Assembly (NCBI GenBank): GCA_004292755.1
Contig: RDXE01000024.1
Span: 124,001-188,000, forward strand
Reading direction: 5' to 3'
Source: Alphaproteobacteria bacterium
GTDB lineage: Bacteria; Pseudomonadota; Alphaproteobacteria; Elsterales; Elsteraceae
DNA: 64,000 nt
The notes beneath the pieces are model-generated. The model did no database searches. It saw nothing but the letters and a program-made list of their open reading frames with translations, and was not told the DNA's origin. Of the stretch, positions 1-9,047 are shown piece by piece. Numbering within the stretch: the first letter of the stretch is position 1; the number at the start of each line of letters is the position of its first letter. The position numbers were made by a program, and so were the translations under genes.

Positions 1-1001
1 TGGCGGCTGTGATCGCCCGCCATGGCACCACGGCGGCGGAGAAATTCATCCAGGAAGTGTGCTGGCGCACCTATTGGAAGGGCTGGCTGGAGCTGCGCCC
101 CGCGATCTGGCAGCGCTATCGCGCCAGCCTTGCGGAGTTGGAGCGCGGGGCCGGTTGGCGCCGCGCCGTCGAAGGCCGCACCGGCATCGACTGCTTTGAT
201 GCCTGGGCGCAGGAGCTGGTGGAGACCGGCTATCTGCACAATCACGCCCGCATGTGGATGGCCTCGCTGTGGACCCACACCCTCCGCCTGCCCTGGCAGT
301 TGGGAGCGGAGTGGTTTCTCACCCACTTGATCGATGGCGACCCTGCCTCCAACACACTGTCGTGGCGCTGGGTGGTGGGATTGCAAACCCAGGGCAAAAC
401 CTACCTGGCACGTGCCGACAACATCGCCCAATACACCGGTGGTCGCTTCCAGCCCACGGGCCTGGCACCCGTGGCAGAGGCGCTGCCGCCTGAACCTTTG
501 CCCAGCCCACGGCGTCTCGCGTCAGCCGATTCCCTGCCGGTCGGTCCTTTCGCTCTGTTGGTGACGGAGGAGGATTCGACGCCGGACCAAGTGCTGGGGG
601 ACCGCCATCCCGCCGCCATCGCCGTCCAGGCTGCTCCGATGGCGCGCGATCAGGCTGCCCTGCCGCCGCCAGTCGCCAGCTTTGTGCAGGGGGCGTTGGA
701 CGATACCGCCCAGCGGTTGAGCGCCTGGGCCGGGGTGACGGTGGAGCGGATCGCGTTGCACGACGCGGCCTCCTGGGCGGGCCCTTTGCCGCTGGTGATG
801 CTGGCCCCGCCGGTCGGACCCGTCGCGGAGGCGGTGGGCGATCTTGCCTGTCATCGCCTGCGCCGTGCGTGGGACGACGCGGCCTGGCCGCACGCCACCC
901 GTGGCTTTTTTCCCTTTCGCGAGCGCATTCCAGAGCTGCTGGTGCGCGCCGGGTTGGACCAGTCCGACCTACCGCTGTTTCAGGATCGGAGAGCATCATG
1001 A
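1..1001 (+). CDS. FAD-binding photolyase/cryptochrome-superfamily protein (5' end outside window)
   Basis: The reading frame is open to the left edge, so the antenna-binding N-terminal domain is missing and only the helical FAD-binding part and a tail are visible. EVCWRTYWKGWLELRP, the run YLHNHARMWMASLWTH and GDPASNTLSWRWVVGLQT are typical of the FAD pocket and DNA-facing helices of this superfamily. After about residue 150 a Pro/Ala-rich stretch leads to a C-terminal extension of about 150 residues that I do not recognise. The GTG at position 9 is probably internal rather than the true start. The stop overlaps the ATG of the next SDR gene (ATGA), so the two are likely translationally coupled. 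A light-dependent repair or photoreceptor role is inferred from family; the substrate cannot be told from this fragment. Confidence 0.85.
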   Translation, partial: AAVIARHGTTAAEKFIQEVCWRTYWKGWLELRPAIWQRYRASLAELERGAGWRRAVEGRTGIDCFDAWAQELVETGYLHNHARMWMASLWTHTLRLPWQLGAEWFLTHLIDGDPASNTLSWRWVVGLQTQGKTYLARADNIAQYTGGRFQPTGLAPVAEALPPEPLPSPRRLASADSLPVGPFALLVTEEDSTPDQVLGDRHPAAIAVQAAPMARDQAALPPPVASFVQGALDDTAQRLSAWAGVTVERIALHDAASWAGPLPLVMLAPPVGPVAEAVGDLACHRLRRAWDDAAWPHATRGFFPFRERIPELLVRAGLDQSDLPLFQDRRAS

Positions 1002-1729
1002 GCACCAGCCTTGGCTTCGACCGTCCGATCCGCGCCGTGGTCATTGGTGCTGGCGGCGGCATTGGTGCGGCCCTGGTCCAGCGCCTGATGGCCGACCCCG
1101 GCGTTGCACACGTCAGCGCCTGCGCGCGCCAGCCGCTGGCCTCTGGCATCGGTCATGCCCAGCACGCCCTGGACATCACCGATGAGCCATCGATTGCTGC
1201 TGTCGCCAGCACCGTCGGCGCGGTCGATCTGGTGCTGGTGGCAACGGGCTTGCTGCATGGCCCCGGCATCCAGCCAGAGAAGACCTGGCGCAGCATCGAT
1301 CCCACGGCACTGATGGAGCTGTATCGCGTCAACGCTGTGGGTCCGATGCTGGTGGCCAAGCACTTCCTGCCGCTGCTGCCGCGCCAGGGGCGCAGCCTGT
1401 TCGCGGCCATCTCAGCCAAGGTTGGCAGCATTGAGGACAACCGGCTGGGTGGTTGGTATGGCTATCGCGCCGCCAAGGCCGCCTTGAACCAGTTGCTGAA
1501 AACCGCAGCGATTGAGCTGGTGCGCACCCGGCCCGACGCCGTAGTGGCCGCCCTCCACCCCGGCACAGTCACCACCCGCTTGTCCGAGCCGTTTCGCGGC
1601 GGTGTGTCAGCCGAAAGCTTGGTGACGCCGGACATTTCGGCCAACAACCTGTTGACGGTGCTGGGGCAGCTGGGTCCCGCGGACAGCGGCGGCCTGTTCG
1701 CTTGGTCCGGCCAGCGCTTGCCCTACTGA
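998..1729 (+). CDS. Short-chain dehydrogenase/reductase in the photolyase cluster
   Basis: This is a 243-residue classical SDR. The dinucleotide-binding motif is GAGGGIG near residue 18, and YRAAKAALN carries the catalytic Tyr-x3-Lys. The start is the ATG at 998, which overlaps the previous stop (ATGA) and has GGA-rich sequence upstream; the longer frame back to 869 runs inside the upstream gene. It resembles CsgA/carbonyl-reductase-like SDRs, which from memory are often found beside FeS-type photolyases in bacteria. The substrate is unknown. It lies 9 bp before the FeS-BCP photolyase, in an apparent three-gene operon. A role linked to a photolyase cofactor or to stress is inference only. Confidence 0.85.
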   Translation: MSTSLGFDRPIRAVVIGAGGGIGAALVQRLMADPGVAHVSACARQPLASGIGHAQHALDITDEPSIAAVASTVGAVDLVLVATGLLHGPGIQPEKTWRSIDPTALMELYRVNAVGPMLVAKHFLPLLPRQGRSLFAAISAKVGSIEDNRLGGWYGYRAAKAALNQLLKTAAIELVRTRPDAVVAALHPGTVTTRLSEPFRGGVSAESLVTPDISANNLLTVLGQLGPADSGGLFAWSGQRLPY

Positions 1730-1738
1730 GGCGCTGGC

Positions 1739-3277
1739 ATGACCCTGTTGCTGCCGGTGCTGGGCGACCAGCTCAGCCTGTCGCTCGCCTCGCTTCGTGG
1801 GGTCAACCCCAGCGACGCCGTGGTGCTGATGGTGGAAGTGGTGGAGGAGGCCACCTACGTCCGCCATCACGTCCAGAAGATCGCGCTGGTGCTGTCCGCC
1901 ATGCGCCACCACGCCGTTGCCCTCACCCAGGCGGGCTGGCGGGTTGACTATGTCCGCCTCACGGATTCTGGCAACACTGGCAGCTTTACGGGCGAGGTGA
2001 CGCGCGCCATCGCCCGCCATCACGCGACGGCACTGCGGTGCACCCACCCCGGTGAGTGGCGGGTGCTGGCGATGATGCGGGGCTGGGCCGACCAGTGCGG
2101 CATCCCCGTTGAGATTCTGGAGGATGACCGCTTTGTCTGCCCGCTACCGGTGTTCAACACCTGGGCGGCCGGGCGCAAGCAACTGCGCATGGAGTATTTC
2201 TACCGGGAGATGCGCCGCCGCACGGGCCTGTTGATGGCGGGCGATCAACCGGTCGGCGGTCAGTGGAACTTCGACGCGGACAACCGCAAGCCCGCCTCCG
2301 GGGATTTGCTGATGCCGCCACTGCGGCGCGTCCCGCCGGATGCCATCACGCGCGAGGTGCTGGCCCTGGTGGCGGAGCGTTTTGCCGACCATCCCGGCAC
2401 CCTCGATCACTTCGCCTTTCCTGTCACGGCAGCCGAGGCTGAGAGCGCGATGGAGCGGTTCATCGCCGATGCTCTGCCACGCTTTGGCGATCATCAGGAT
2501 GCCATGCTGCAGGGACAGCCGGTGCTGTGGCATTCGCTGCTCTCCCCAGCGTTGAACCTTGGGCTGCTCGACCCGCTAGCGCTGTGTCGGCGGGTCGAGG
2601 CGGCGTATCACCAGGGTCATGCGCCCTTAAACGCAGTCGAAGGCTTCATCCGTCAAGTGATCGGCTGGCGCGAATATGTCCGCGGCATTTATTGGCGCCA
2701 GATGCCGGGCTATGAGCGTTTGAATGCTCTGTCCGCCACGCGCGCGCTGCCGTCCTTCTACTGGACGGCCAACACCAAGATGGCCTGCGTGCGCGATGCT
2801 GTGGATCAGACGCTGAAGCACGCCTATGCCCATCACATCCAGCGCTTGATGGTAACCGGCACCTTTGCATTGCTGGCCGGGATCAACCCGCACGAAGTGC
2901 ATGAATGGTACCTCGCGGTGTATGCCGACGCGTTTGAATGGGTTGAGTTGCCGAATACTTTGGGCATGAGCCAATTCGCCGATGGCGGCTTGCTTGCCTC
3001 CAAACCCTATGCAGCCTCGGGTGCCTATATCGACCGGATGTCGGACTATTGCCGCGGCTGCCACTATCGCGTGGCGGAGAAAACCGGCCCGCGCGCCTGC
3101 CCGTTCAACCCGCTGTACTGGGATTTCCTGGTCCGCCACCGCGACCAGCTTGGCAAAAACCCCCGCCTCGGCCCGGTGTTCCGCACCTGGGACCGCATGG
3201 CACCAGAAACCCAAGCCGCCTATCGCACCAGCGCGGCCGCCGTTCTCATGGCATTGGATCGGGGGGAGGGGGTGTGA
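1739..3277 (+). CDS. FeS-BCP family cryptochrome/photolyase ((6-4)-photolyase type)
   Basis: This 512-residue protein matches the iron-sulfur bacterial cryptochrome/photolyase family, whose characterised member PhrB of Agrobacterium repairs (6-4) photoproducts using FAD, a lumazine antenna and a [4Fe-4S] cluster. Four cysteines fall at residues 350, 438, 441 and 454 (MAC, then YCRGC, then RACPFN). As I remember, these are the same positions as the cluster ligands in PhrB. The N-terminus (LLPVLGDQLS) begins the antenna domain, and RQVIGWREYVRGIYWRQMPG and EWVELPNTLGMSQFADGG belong to the FAD domain. It starts 9 bp after the SDR stop. Its 3' end overlaps the convergent fic gene by 32 bp. Function is inferred from family, with high confidence in the family call. 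Confidence 0.93.
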   Translation: MTLLLPVLGDQLSLSLASLRGVNPSDAVVLMVEVVEEATYVRHHVQKIALVLSAMRHHAVALTQAGWRVDYVRLTDSGNTGSFTGEVTRAIARHHATALRCTHPGEWRVLAMMRGWADQCGIPVEILEDDRFVCPLPVFNTWAAGRKQLRMEYFYREMRRRTGLLMAGDQPVGGQWNFDADNRKPASGDLLMPPLRRVPPDAITREVLALVAERFADHPGTLDHFAFPVTAAEAESAMERFIADALPRFGDHQDAMLQGQPVLWHSLLSPALNLGLLDPLALCRRVEAAYHQGHAPLNAVEGFIRQVIGWREYVRGIYWRQMPGYERLNALSATRALPSFYWTANTKMACVRDAVDQTLKHAYAHHIQRLMVTGTFALLAGINPHEVHEWYLAVYADAFEWVELPNTLGMSQFADGGLLASKPYAASGAYIDRMSDYCRGCHYRVAEKTGPRACPFNPLYWDFLVRHRDQLGKNPRLGPVFRTWDRMAPETQAAYRTSAAAVLMALDRGEGV

Positions 3278-4391
3278 GGCCAGTGTCAACCACGGGCAGC
3301 ACCAGGGAATAGCTGGTGCTCCGCCCACCAGCAGTGTCCTTTGCGAGGATGCCAAGGGCAATCAGCCCCTCAATGTCTCGCAACGCGGTGTCTTGGGAGC
3401 ATTTGCAGATCAGGGCCCATTTTGATGTGGTCAGTTTTCCCCGGAAGCCGCCCAATAGCCGCGTGATCATGTCGCGCTGGCGCTGGGTCAACGGTGCGTC
3501 GCGATGGGCCTGCCAGAACTGGGCGGCTTGCAGCACCGTCGCCAGCACGGTTTCCGCCTGATCGATTGCGCGACCAAGGCTGGCAAGAAACCACAGCAAC
3601 CACTGGGTGACATCCAAGCTGCCGCGCTGCGCGCGCTCAAGCTGGGTATAGTAATCGGTACGGTCGGCCTGGATTTGGGCAGACAGGCTATAGAAGCGCT
3701 TTGGTGAGCCTTCGGCGCGCGCCAGCGCCATGTCGGCCAGGGCGCGGGCGATGCGGCCATTGCCATCCTCAAACGGGTGAATGGTGATGAACCACAGGTG
3801 GGCGAGGGCTGCGTGGATCACGGGATCGGTTGTCGGCGGTGCGTCAAACCAGACAAGAAACCGTTCCATCTCGGCGTCCAGCCGTTCGGCATCGGGCGCT
3901 TGGAAATGAACCCGCTCGCGCCCGATGGGGCCGGAGACCACTTGCATCGGGCCAGCGCTGCCATCACGCCATGCGCCCACGCGGATGCGGGTGATGCCGC
4001 TGCGTCCAGTGGGGAACAGTCCGGCGTGCCAGTCGTACAAGCGCTCAGCCGTCAATGGCTGATCAAAGCGCTGGGTCGCGTCCAGCATCATTGCCACAAC
4101 CCCGTCCACAGCCCGATCCGATGGCACCAGCGCCCCGATATCGAGCCCAAGGTGCCGCGCTATCGAGGAGCGAACCTGGGCGCGGTCCAATTGCTCCCCC
4201 TCGATCTGGCTGGTGGTGACCACGTCACGGGTGAGGGTTTCCAACACGGCGGCTGATTGCAGATCAAAGCCAATTGCCGCCATCCGGCCCAACAACCAGC
4301 CCTGGCGATGACGGACCAGCGCAAGCGGGTCGCGCACCACCCGATCATCCCACTGCAACCGCGGCCAGTCCGGTCGCTCATGGATAAACAT
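3246..4391 (-). CDS. Fic family protein with N-terminal inhibitory motif and C-terminal winged helix
   Basis: Fic proteins transfer AMP or another nucleotide moiety from NTPs to target proteins. The active-site motif HPFEDGNGRIAR is intact, with the catalytic His at residue 205. TSQIEG at residues 60-65 fits the self-inhibition motif [S/T]xxxE[G/N], which makes this a class II (self-inhibited) Fic. The N-terminus MFIHERPDWPRLQWD matches DUF4172. The last 70 residues look like a winged-helix DNA-binding domain (TTSKWALICKCSQDTALRDI). I chose the ATG at 4391 because GGAG lies 7 nt upstream and the family normally begins there; an ATG at 4406 is also in frame. The gene is convergent with the FeS photolyase. 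An inverted repeat covers its ribosome binding site. Confidence 0.9.
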   Translation of the reverse strand: MFIHERPDWPRLQWDDRVVRDPLALVRHRQGWLLGRMAAIGFDLQSAAVLETLTRDVVTTSQIEGEQLDRAQVRSSIARHLGLDIGALVPSDRAVDGVVAMMLDATQRFDQPLTAERLYDWHAGLFPTGRSGITRIRVGAWRDGSAGPMQVVSGPIGRERVHFQAPDAERLDAEMERFLVWFDAPPTTDPVIHAALAHLWFITIHPFEDGNGRIARALADMALARAEGSPKRFYSLSAQIQADRTDYYTQLERAQRGSLDVTQWLLWFLASLGRAIDQAETVLATVLQAAQFWQAHRDAPLTQRQRDMITRLLGGFRGKLTTSKWALICKCSQDTALRDIEGLIALGILAKDTAGGRSTSYSLVLPVVDTGLTPPPPDPMP

Positions 4392-4395
4392 CACC

Positions 4396-4420
4396 AATCT
4401 CCGCATTGGATGCGGAGATT
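4396..4420 (-). promoter_or_regulatory. Perfect 11-bp inverted repeat over the fic ribosome binding site
   Basis: AATCTCCGCAT, a 3-nt spacer TGG and ATGCGGAGATT form a perfect inverted repeat with 11-bp arms. The fic-proximal arm contains the GGAG Shine-Dalgarno sequence, 7 nt before the ATG at 4391. It could be a dimeric operator for a DNA-binding protein, possibly the Fic protein's own winged helix, or an mRNA hairpin that hides the ribosome binding site. The repeat is seen directly; the role is inferred. Confidence 0.7.
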
Positions 4421-4431
4421 ATAGCCGTCAT

Positions 4432-4619
<188 letters not shown>

Positions 4620-4620
<1 letters not shown>

Positions 4621-6182
4621 CACGGCTCCTCCAGGCCCAGGGACAGTTGGGCGGCACTGGTGCTGCTCCGCCGCGGCTGGGGCGTGCGGGTGGTGGGAGG
4701 CAGGCCAGACCGGCGGCTGCCGTGGCGATGCTGGATGGCGTCGGCATCCTCGGCAAAACCAGCCGCACGGCGGATCGCCCAGATGCAGTCGCGGGCGGTG
4801 CGGGCGGCCTCCAGATGGTCGACCAAGGGGGGCGGGTAGGCGAGGCGGTGCGCCTCAGACCAGCGCCAGGGCTCGTGCACCAAGGCGTCGGGCACGGGAG
4901 CCAACTCCGGCAGCCAGCGCCGCACGAAGCGCCCGTCGGGGTCTTGATCCAGGCCCTGCTTGACAGGGTTGTAGATGCGGATGGTGTTGATGCCGGTCAC
5001 GCCAGACTGCATCTGCGCCTGCGGCCAGTGGATGCCGGGTTCGTAGTCGCTGAACCAGCGTGCGAGGATCAAGCCGCTGTCCCGCCAGGGAAGCCAGAGG
5101 TGATAGCTTGCCACGGCCATCAGCATCGCGCGGGCGCGGAAGTTCAACCAGCCCGTCGCCGCCAGACTGCGCAGCGCGGCATCGACAAACGGCCAACCCG
5201 TCCGGCCCGCCTGGAAGGCCGCGAGGCGCCCGGCATCAGCCACACGATCCAGGCTGCGATAGGCTGGATGAAGAGCGCGATGCTCCAGGGTCGGCTCATC
5301 CTCCAGTTTCTGCATGAAGTGGCAGTGCCAAGCCAGCCGTCCCTCGAAGGACGAGAGCGCGCCCCGCCAGCCGCGCGCGGCTTCCTCGTCGCCAAGGTTC
5401 GCGCGGCGCTGGGCCAGCGCGACCACCACTTCGCGCAGCGACAGCGTGCCGACGGCCAGATGGGTGGACAGTCGGGAGCAGCCTGTCGCGGCGGTGACCG
5501 GGCTTGCCATCGCGCGGCGGTAATCTCGCCCGCGGGTGGTGAGGAACCCGGTGAGACACGCGAGCGCAGCCGCCCGCCCGCCGGGCTGGCGGCCAGGGCA
5601 GGGGTCTGGCGCCAGCCCCAGTTCCTGTGCGGTGGGGATTGCGCCCGGCTCGATCTGAGGGATTGGGGGCAAGGCCGATGGCGGGGGCGTGAGCGGTTCC
5701 GCCATAAAGCTCCGCCAGCGCGAGGCCCAGCCGTCACGATCGCGCAGGCGACGGATCACACCGGTTTGGCGCTCTTCCAGCCACGGCACGCCAGCGTCCC
5801 GACACCAGCGGGCCACGGCCCGGTCGCGGGCATAGGTCCACAGGGTGCCGGTTTCCTCGTGACTGTGCAGGCTGGCGATGCCATGGCGGGCATGCAGCCG
5901 GGTGAGGAGCGGCACCACGCTGCCGACGCGGACCACCAGCGGTTGCCCCAGGCGGGCGAGGGCTGCGCGCAACTCCACCAGCGCTTCGGCAAGGGTGTCC
6001 CACTGGCGGGCGGAGGCGTCTGGCTGCTGCCACAGCTCCGGCTCGGCGATGTACAACGGCAACACCGGGCCCCGCGCTGCGGCAGCTGCCAGCGCGCGAT
6101 GGTCCGCGATCCTCAAATCCCGTTTGAACCAGACGACAGATAACACGAAGGTGGGTACGCGCCGATGGGTCTGGCGGATCAT
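4620..6182 (-). CDS. Cryptochrome/deoxyribodipyrimidine photolyase family protein
   Basis: About 520 residues. The N-terminal antenna domain opens with [16 protein letters not shown]. The FAD-binding domain shows [39 protein letters not shown], the flavin-pocket run [19 protein letters not shown] and [11 protein letters not shown]. This is the architecture of class I/plant-like photolyases and cryptochromes, so DNA repair or blue-light sensing are both possible. I chose the ATG at 6182, the last Met before the conserved strand, because the longer frame to 6380 runs into the divergent SDR and is Pro/Arg-rich noise. About 60 bp separate it from the divergent SDR start, so a shared promoter region is likely. 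It is coupled to the DUF2256 gene. Confidence 0.9.
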
Positions 6183-6241
6183 CACGCCTGCTTGTCGCCC
6201 GCCACCACCCGCCCCCATCATGCCGGGCGGGGAGGTGGGGC

Positions 6242-7003
6242 ATGGATCTTGGACTAACGGGCACACGTGCACTGGTGTGGGGTGGCTCCAAGGGGTTGGG
6301 GCGCGCGTGTGCGGCCGCCTTGGCGGCCGAAGGCGTGGCGGTGACCATCGCCGCGCGGACGCGGGCGACGCTGGAGGCAACGGCCGCTGACCTCAACCTC
6401 GCCTGGGTCGAGGCCGACCTCACCACCGTCGAAGGCCGTGCTGCTGCCCTTGCCGCCTGCCCAGCACCGGACATCCTGGTTAACAACGCCGAGGGGCCGA
6501 AACCCGGTGACTTCCGCACTTGGCAGCGCGCCGACTGGCATCACGCCTTGGACGCCATGATGCTGGGTCCGATCGAGATGATCCGCCTCGTGCTGGACGG
6601 CATGATGGAGCGACGGTTTGGGCGGATCATCAACATTGTGTCCCGCTCCGTGAAGGCACCGCAGGCGGAGCTTGGGTTGTCCAATGGCAGCCGGGCAGGG
6701 TTGGTTGGGTTCGTCGCCGGGCTGGCGCGCCAGACCGTCAGCCGGGGCGTGACCATCAACAACCTGCTGCCCGGTCCCTTCGCGACAGACGCGCAACGCG
6801 ACCATGTCGAGGGGCTGGCGGCCCGTACCGGACGCCCCGCAGCCGAGATTTGGGCGGAGCGCACCGCAGCCAATCCCGCGGGTCGCTTTGGTGAGCCAGC
6901 CGAGTTGGGTGCTTGGTGCGCCTTTTTGTGCGCACGCCAGTCGGGGTTTGTGACCGGCCAGAACATCCTGATCGACGGGGGTGACTATCGCGGCACGTTC
7001 TAG
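6242..7003 (+). CDS. SDR-family protein with altered catalytic residues
   Basis: This 253-residue protein has SDR form: GGSKGLGRA replaces the usual TGxxxGIG, NNAEG replaces NNAG, and VTGQNILIDGG is the usual C-terminus. At the site of the Tyr-x3-Lys catalytic pair it has SNGSRAGLVGF, so Tyr is Ser and Lys is Arg. A group of SDRs with this sequence style exists from memory, so the change is probably ancestral and not a recent defect, but canonical proton relay chemistry looks unlikely. The start ATG at 6242 lies 60 bp from the divergent photolyase start and follows GGGGAGGTGGGGC, a strong ribosome binding site. It may act on an unusual substrate or be a binding protein. Confidence 0.82.
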   Translation: MDLGLTGTRALVWGGSKGLGRACAAALAAEGVAVTIAARTRATLEATAADLNLAWVEADLTTVEGRAAALAACPAPDILVNNAEGPKPGDFRTWQRADWHHALDAMMLGPIEMIRLVLDGMMERRFGRIINIVSRSVKAPQAELGLSNGSRAGLVGFVAGLARQTVSRGVTINNLLPGPFATDAQRDHVEGLAARTGRPAAEIWAERTAANPAGRFGEPAELGAWCAFLCARQSGFVTGQNILIDGGDYRGTF

Positions 7004-7071
7004 TCGCGTGACCCATCCGGCGCCGTTGGCTGCGGCGCACACGGCAGGACTCGATTTTTGAGACAGATATT

Positions 7072-7080
7072 TGGTACAAT
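7072..7080 (+). promoter_or_regulatory. Possible extended -10 promoter for the CHASE2 gene
   Basis: TGGTACAAT is an extended -10 (TGn then TACAAT), 39 bp before the chosen start of the CHASE2 gene and just where base composition turns AT-rich. No good -35 is present at normal spacing, which extended -10 promoters can tolerate. Motif match only. Confidence 0.35.
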
Positions 7081-7118
7081 TATCGTGCGAGCAGTGCCAG
7101 AGTGTAGGTTTCAGTGCC

Positions 7119-8813
7119 ATGAATAGAAAAACCAAAGAGGCAAACAGACAGAAATCCTATCAGGTTCCTTGGTTCTGCAATCAGATTGTATTGATTTTGG
7201 CGTCAGTCCTGCTTGTTTCCATTGTCAGCGAATTGTATTCGGACATCGACCCATTGAGTGTTCGAACGCGAACCAAGCTATTGTTCAATGAATGGATCGA
7301 TCGTACCCGGACGCTGATCGCCAAGCCGCCGCCGGTTGTCCCGAAAGATCAGCAAGTTCCGATTATCATGGTCGACCTACGCCAGGAATTCGTCGATGAA
7401 GCAAACATCTCCTGGCCACCGCCGCTTTGTGTTCACGCTGATATCTTGCAGAGGCTTCTAGATCGCAAACCCCGCGCAATCTTTGTGGATTTTGTGTTCC
7501 CGTATATTCGTCTGATAGACCTGGTGAAAGCCTCTGACACAGGCCTCAGCTGCCTGGATGAGATGGAAACAGCCTTTCGGCGAGCAGAGTCCTTGGAAGT
7601 TCTCGTCATCATTGGCGAGCGGGCCGGCCGTGAGCTTCGGCGGTCATCGCGCGGAGCACCCTCGCCCGGACCGGAGGGAGTCAGTAGTCAGGTACTGGCG
7701 ACGCCAATGCTGGCAAACTTTACCAACTCGCGCTTCGTTAAAACTGCCTTTATCAATAGTAACACGGAGTCTGTAACGATTTATCAATTGCACCAAATTA
7801 AGTTGGCAGGCCCGAATCTAGCGCCAGCGTCGTTACTGTTCAACCACTTGTATTGTGGGCAACACCGCCATGCCAAGATCGATCAGCTTTGTCGTGAGTT
7901 GAGAGGTGGGATTGAAGATTATCCACTTCGGCTCTGGGCCGATCCACTGGACTTGCAAGATCAAGGCCTGCAGCCACTAGAAGAGCGCACCTTATCGCGG
8001 CGTGCTTTGGAATTGGGGCTGGTCATGTGTCGGTATTTCAACCGAGACATTCAAGATTGGATTGACAATTTTATTGATTTCTATGACAAAAATTTTGGGA
8101 ATCGTCAAGACAATGACCTGCCTCTACGATGTCAAGTACTGTTGGCAGGACCGGATTTGCAGGACGCGATCGTTAGCTCGTGCGGAGGGATGCAGGCCTA
8201 TTCCGGTCAAGACACTATTGTCAGAAGTCATTTGGCACCTTGTGTTCAGATGAAAATGCCTGGATTTGAGGAGCATCCAGCTGATCCAACCACGCAGCCT
8301 GTGTTTATTGTAGGTGCTGACTACGAACGAATTGATGAACATGATACGGCTGTCTATGGCAACATCAGTGGAAGCCAGATACATGCGATGGTGTTACAGA
8401 ATTTGGCGCATCTTGGCTCGGATTATATCGGATCGAAGAATTGGAAAATCTACTGGATCAAACAGGCATACGAAAGACAGTTTGAAGTGGCATTTTTGCT
8501 GTCACTCTTGTTTTATCTCGCCTATCGAAAGTTATGGCCCATTCTCTGGTGGCTCCAAGATAGGATTATTGGAAAATGCAAAGACGGTCGCGCCCTCCTG
8601 TCCGGGATTGACTTTTTCTCGAAGAAGAGAGTACAAGGCTCTGCTTTGTTAATTTATTTTTGCATTGTTTACTTTCTATTTGTTCATTGGCCTGGAGTCG
8701 AGCTACCAAATCTTTTTTTCTCGTCGCTATCATTTCCGGTTTTCTTTTCGGTCATTGTCGCTGGACTGAGGTGGGTGCAGCCCAGACTATCCAGAAATAA
8801 CGTCGACGCCTAG
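7119..8813 (+). CDS. CHASE2-domain membrane protein without an effector domain
   Basis: CHASE2 is an extracytoplasmic sensory domain normally attached to a kinase, cyclase or GGDEF output. This 564-residue protein has one N-terminal membrane segment (about residues 19-40, IVLILASVLLVSIVSEL). A long periplasmic part follows, with VPIIMVDL, WPPPLCVHADILQRLL and AIFVDFVF near its start and VYGNISGSQIHAMVLQNL near its end, which are CHASE2 landmarks. About three membrane segments close the protein at the C-terminus. No kinase, cyclase or GGDEF output follows. I chose the ATG at 7119; a TTG at 7071 is in frame but lies inside the possible promoter. The DNA is clearly AT-richer than its neighbours and uses codons such as ATT, TTT and AAT freely, suggesting transfer. 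The ligand is unknown. Confidence 0.8.
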   Translation: MNRKTKEANRQKSYQVPWFCNQIVLILASVLLVSIVSELYSDIDPLSVRTRTKLLFNEWIDRTRTLIAKPPPVVPKDQQVPIIMVDLRQEFVDEANISWPPPLCVHADILQRLLDRKPRAIFVDFVFPYIRLIDLVKASDTGLSCLDEMETAFRRAESLEVLVIIGERAGRELRRSSRGAPSPGPEGVSSQVLATPMLANFTNSRFVKTAFINSNTESVTIYQLHQIKLAGPNLAPASLLFNHLYCGQHRHAKIDQLCRELRGGIEDYPLRLWADPLDLQDQGLQPLEERTLSRRALELGLVMCRYFNRDIQDWIDNFIDFYDKNFGNRQDNDLPLRCQVLLAGPDLQDAIVSSCGGMQAYSGQDTIVRSHLAPCVQMKMPGFEEHPADPTTQPVFIVGADYERIDEHDTAVYGNISGSQIHAMVLQNLAHLGSDYIGSKNWKIYWIKQAYERQFEVAFLLSLLFYLAYRKLWPILWWLQDRIIGKCKDGRALLSGIDFFSKKRVQGSALLIYFCIVYFLFVHWPGVELPNLFFSSLSFPVFFSVIVAGLRWVQPRLSRNNVDA

Positions 8814-9047
8814 TTATATCACGGCGGGTAGGCACCAAAACCTCTGGCAGCACTCAGCGGATCAACACAGAAAAAGCATCCTGAGAGTATTGCATCTTCT
8901 ACTTTATCCACTGCGACCAATCATCTCAGTCGGTGTGATCAAGCTCTACAGGCTTCTTCTAGTGCGTCTTTAGAAAAAATTCTCTTGTATCTACAAAGGA
9001 GAGTCGCACTCTACCCGTGTCCGTTGGTGAGGGGGGAGGGGAGTGCG

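Noticed and set aside
4647-6143. 498-codon open frame on the plus strand
   Set aside because: It is antisense to the cryptochrome/photolyase gene, which shows clear family motifs; long antisense frames are expected in high-GC DNA.
7058-7080. TTGAGA as -35 for the CHASE2 promoter
   Set aside because: Only 11 bp from the TACAAT -10, too close for a normal promoter.
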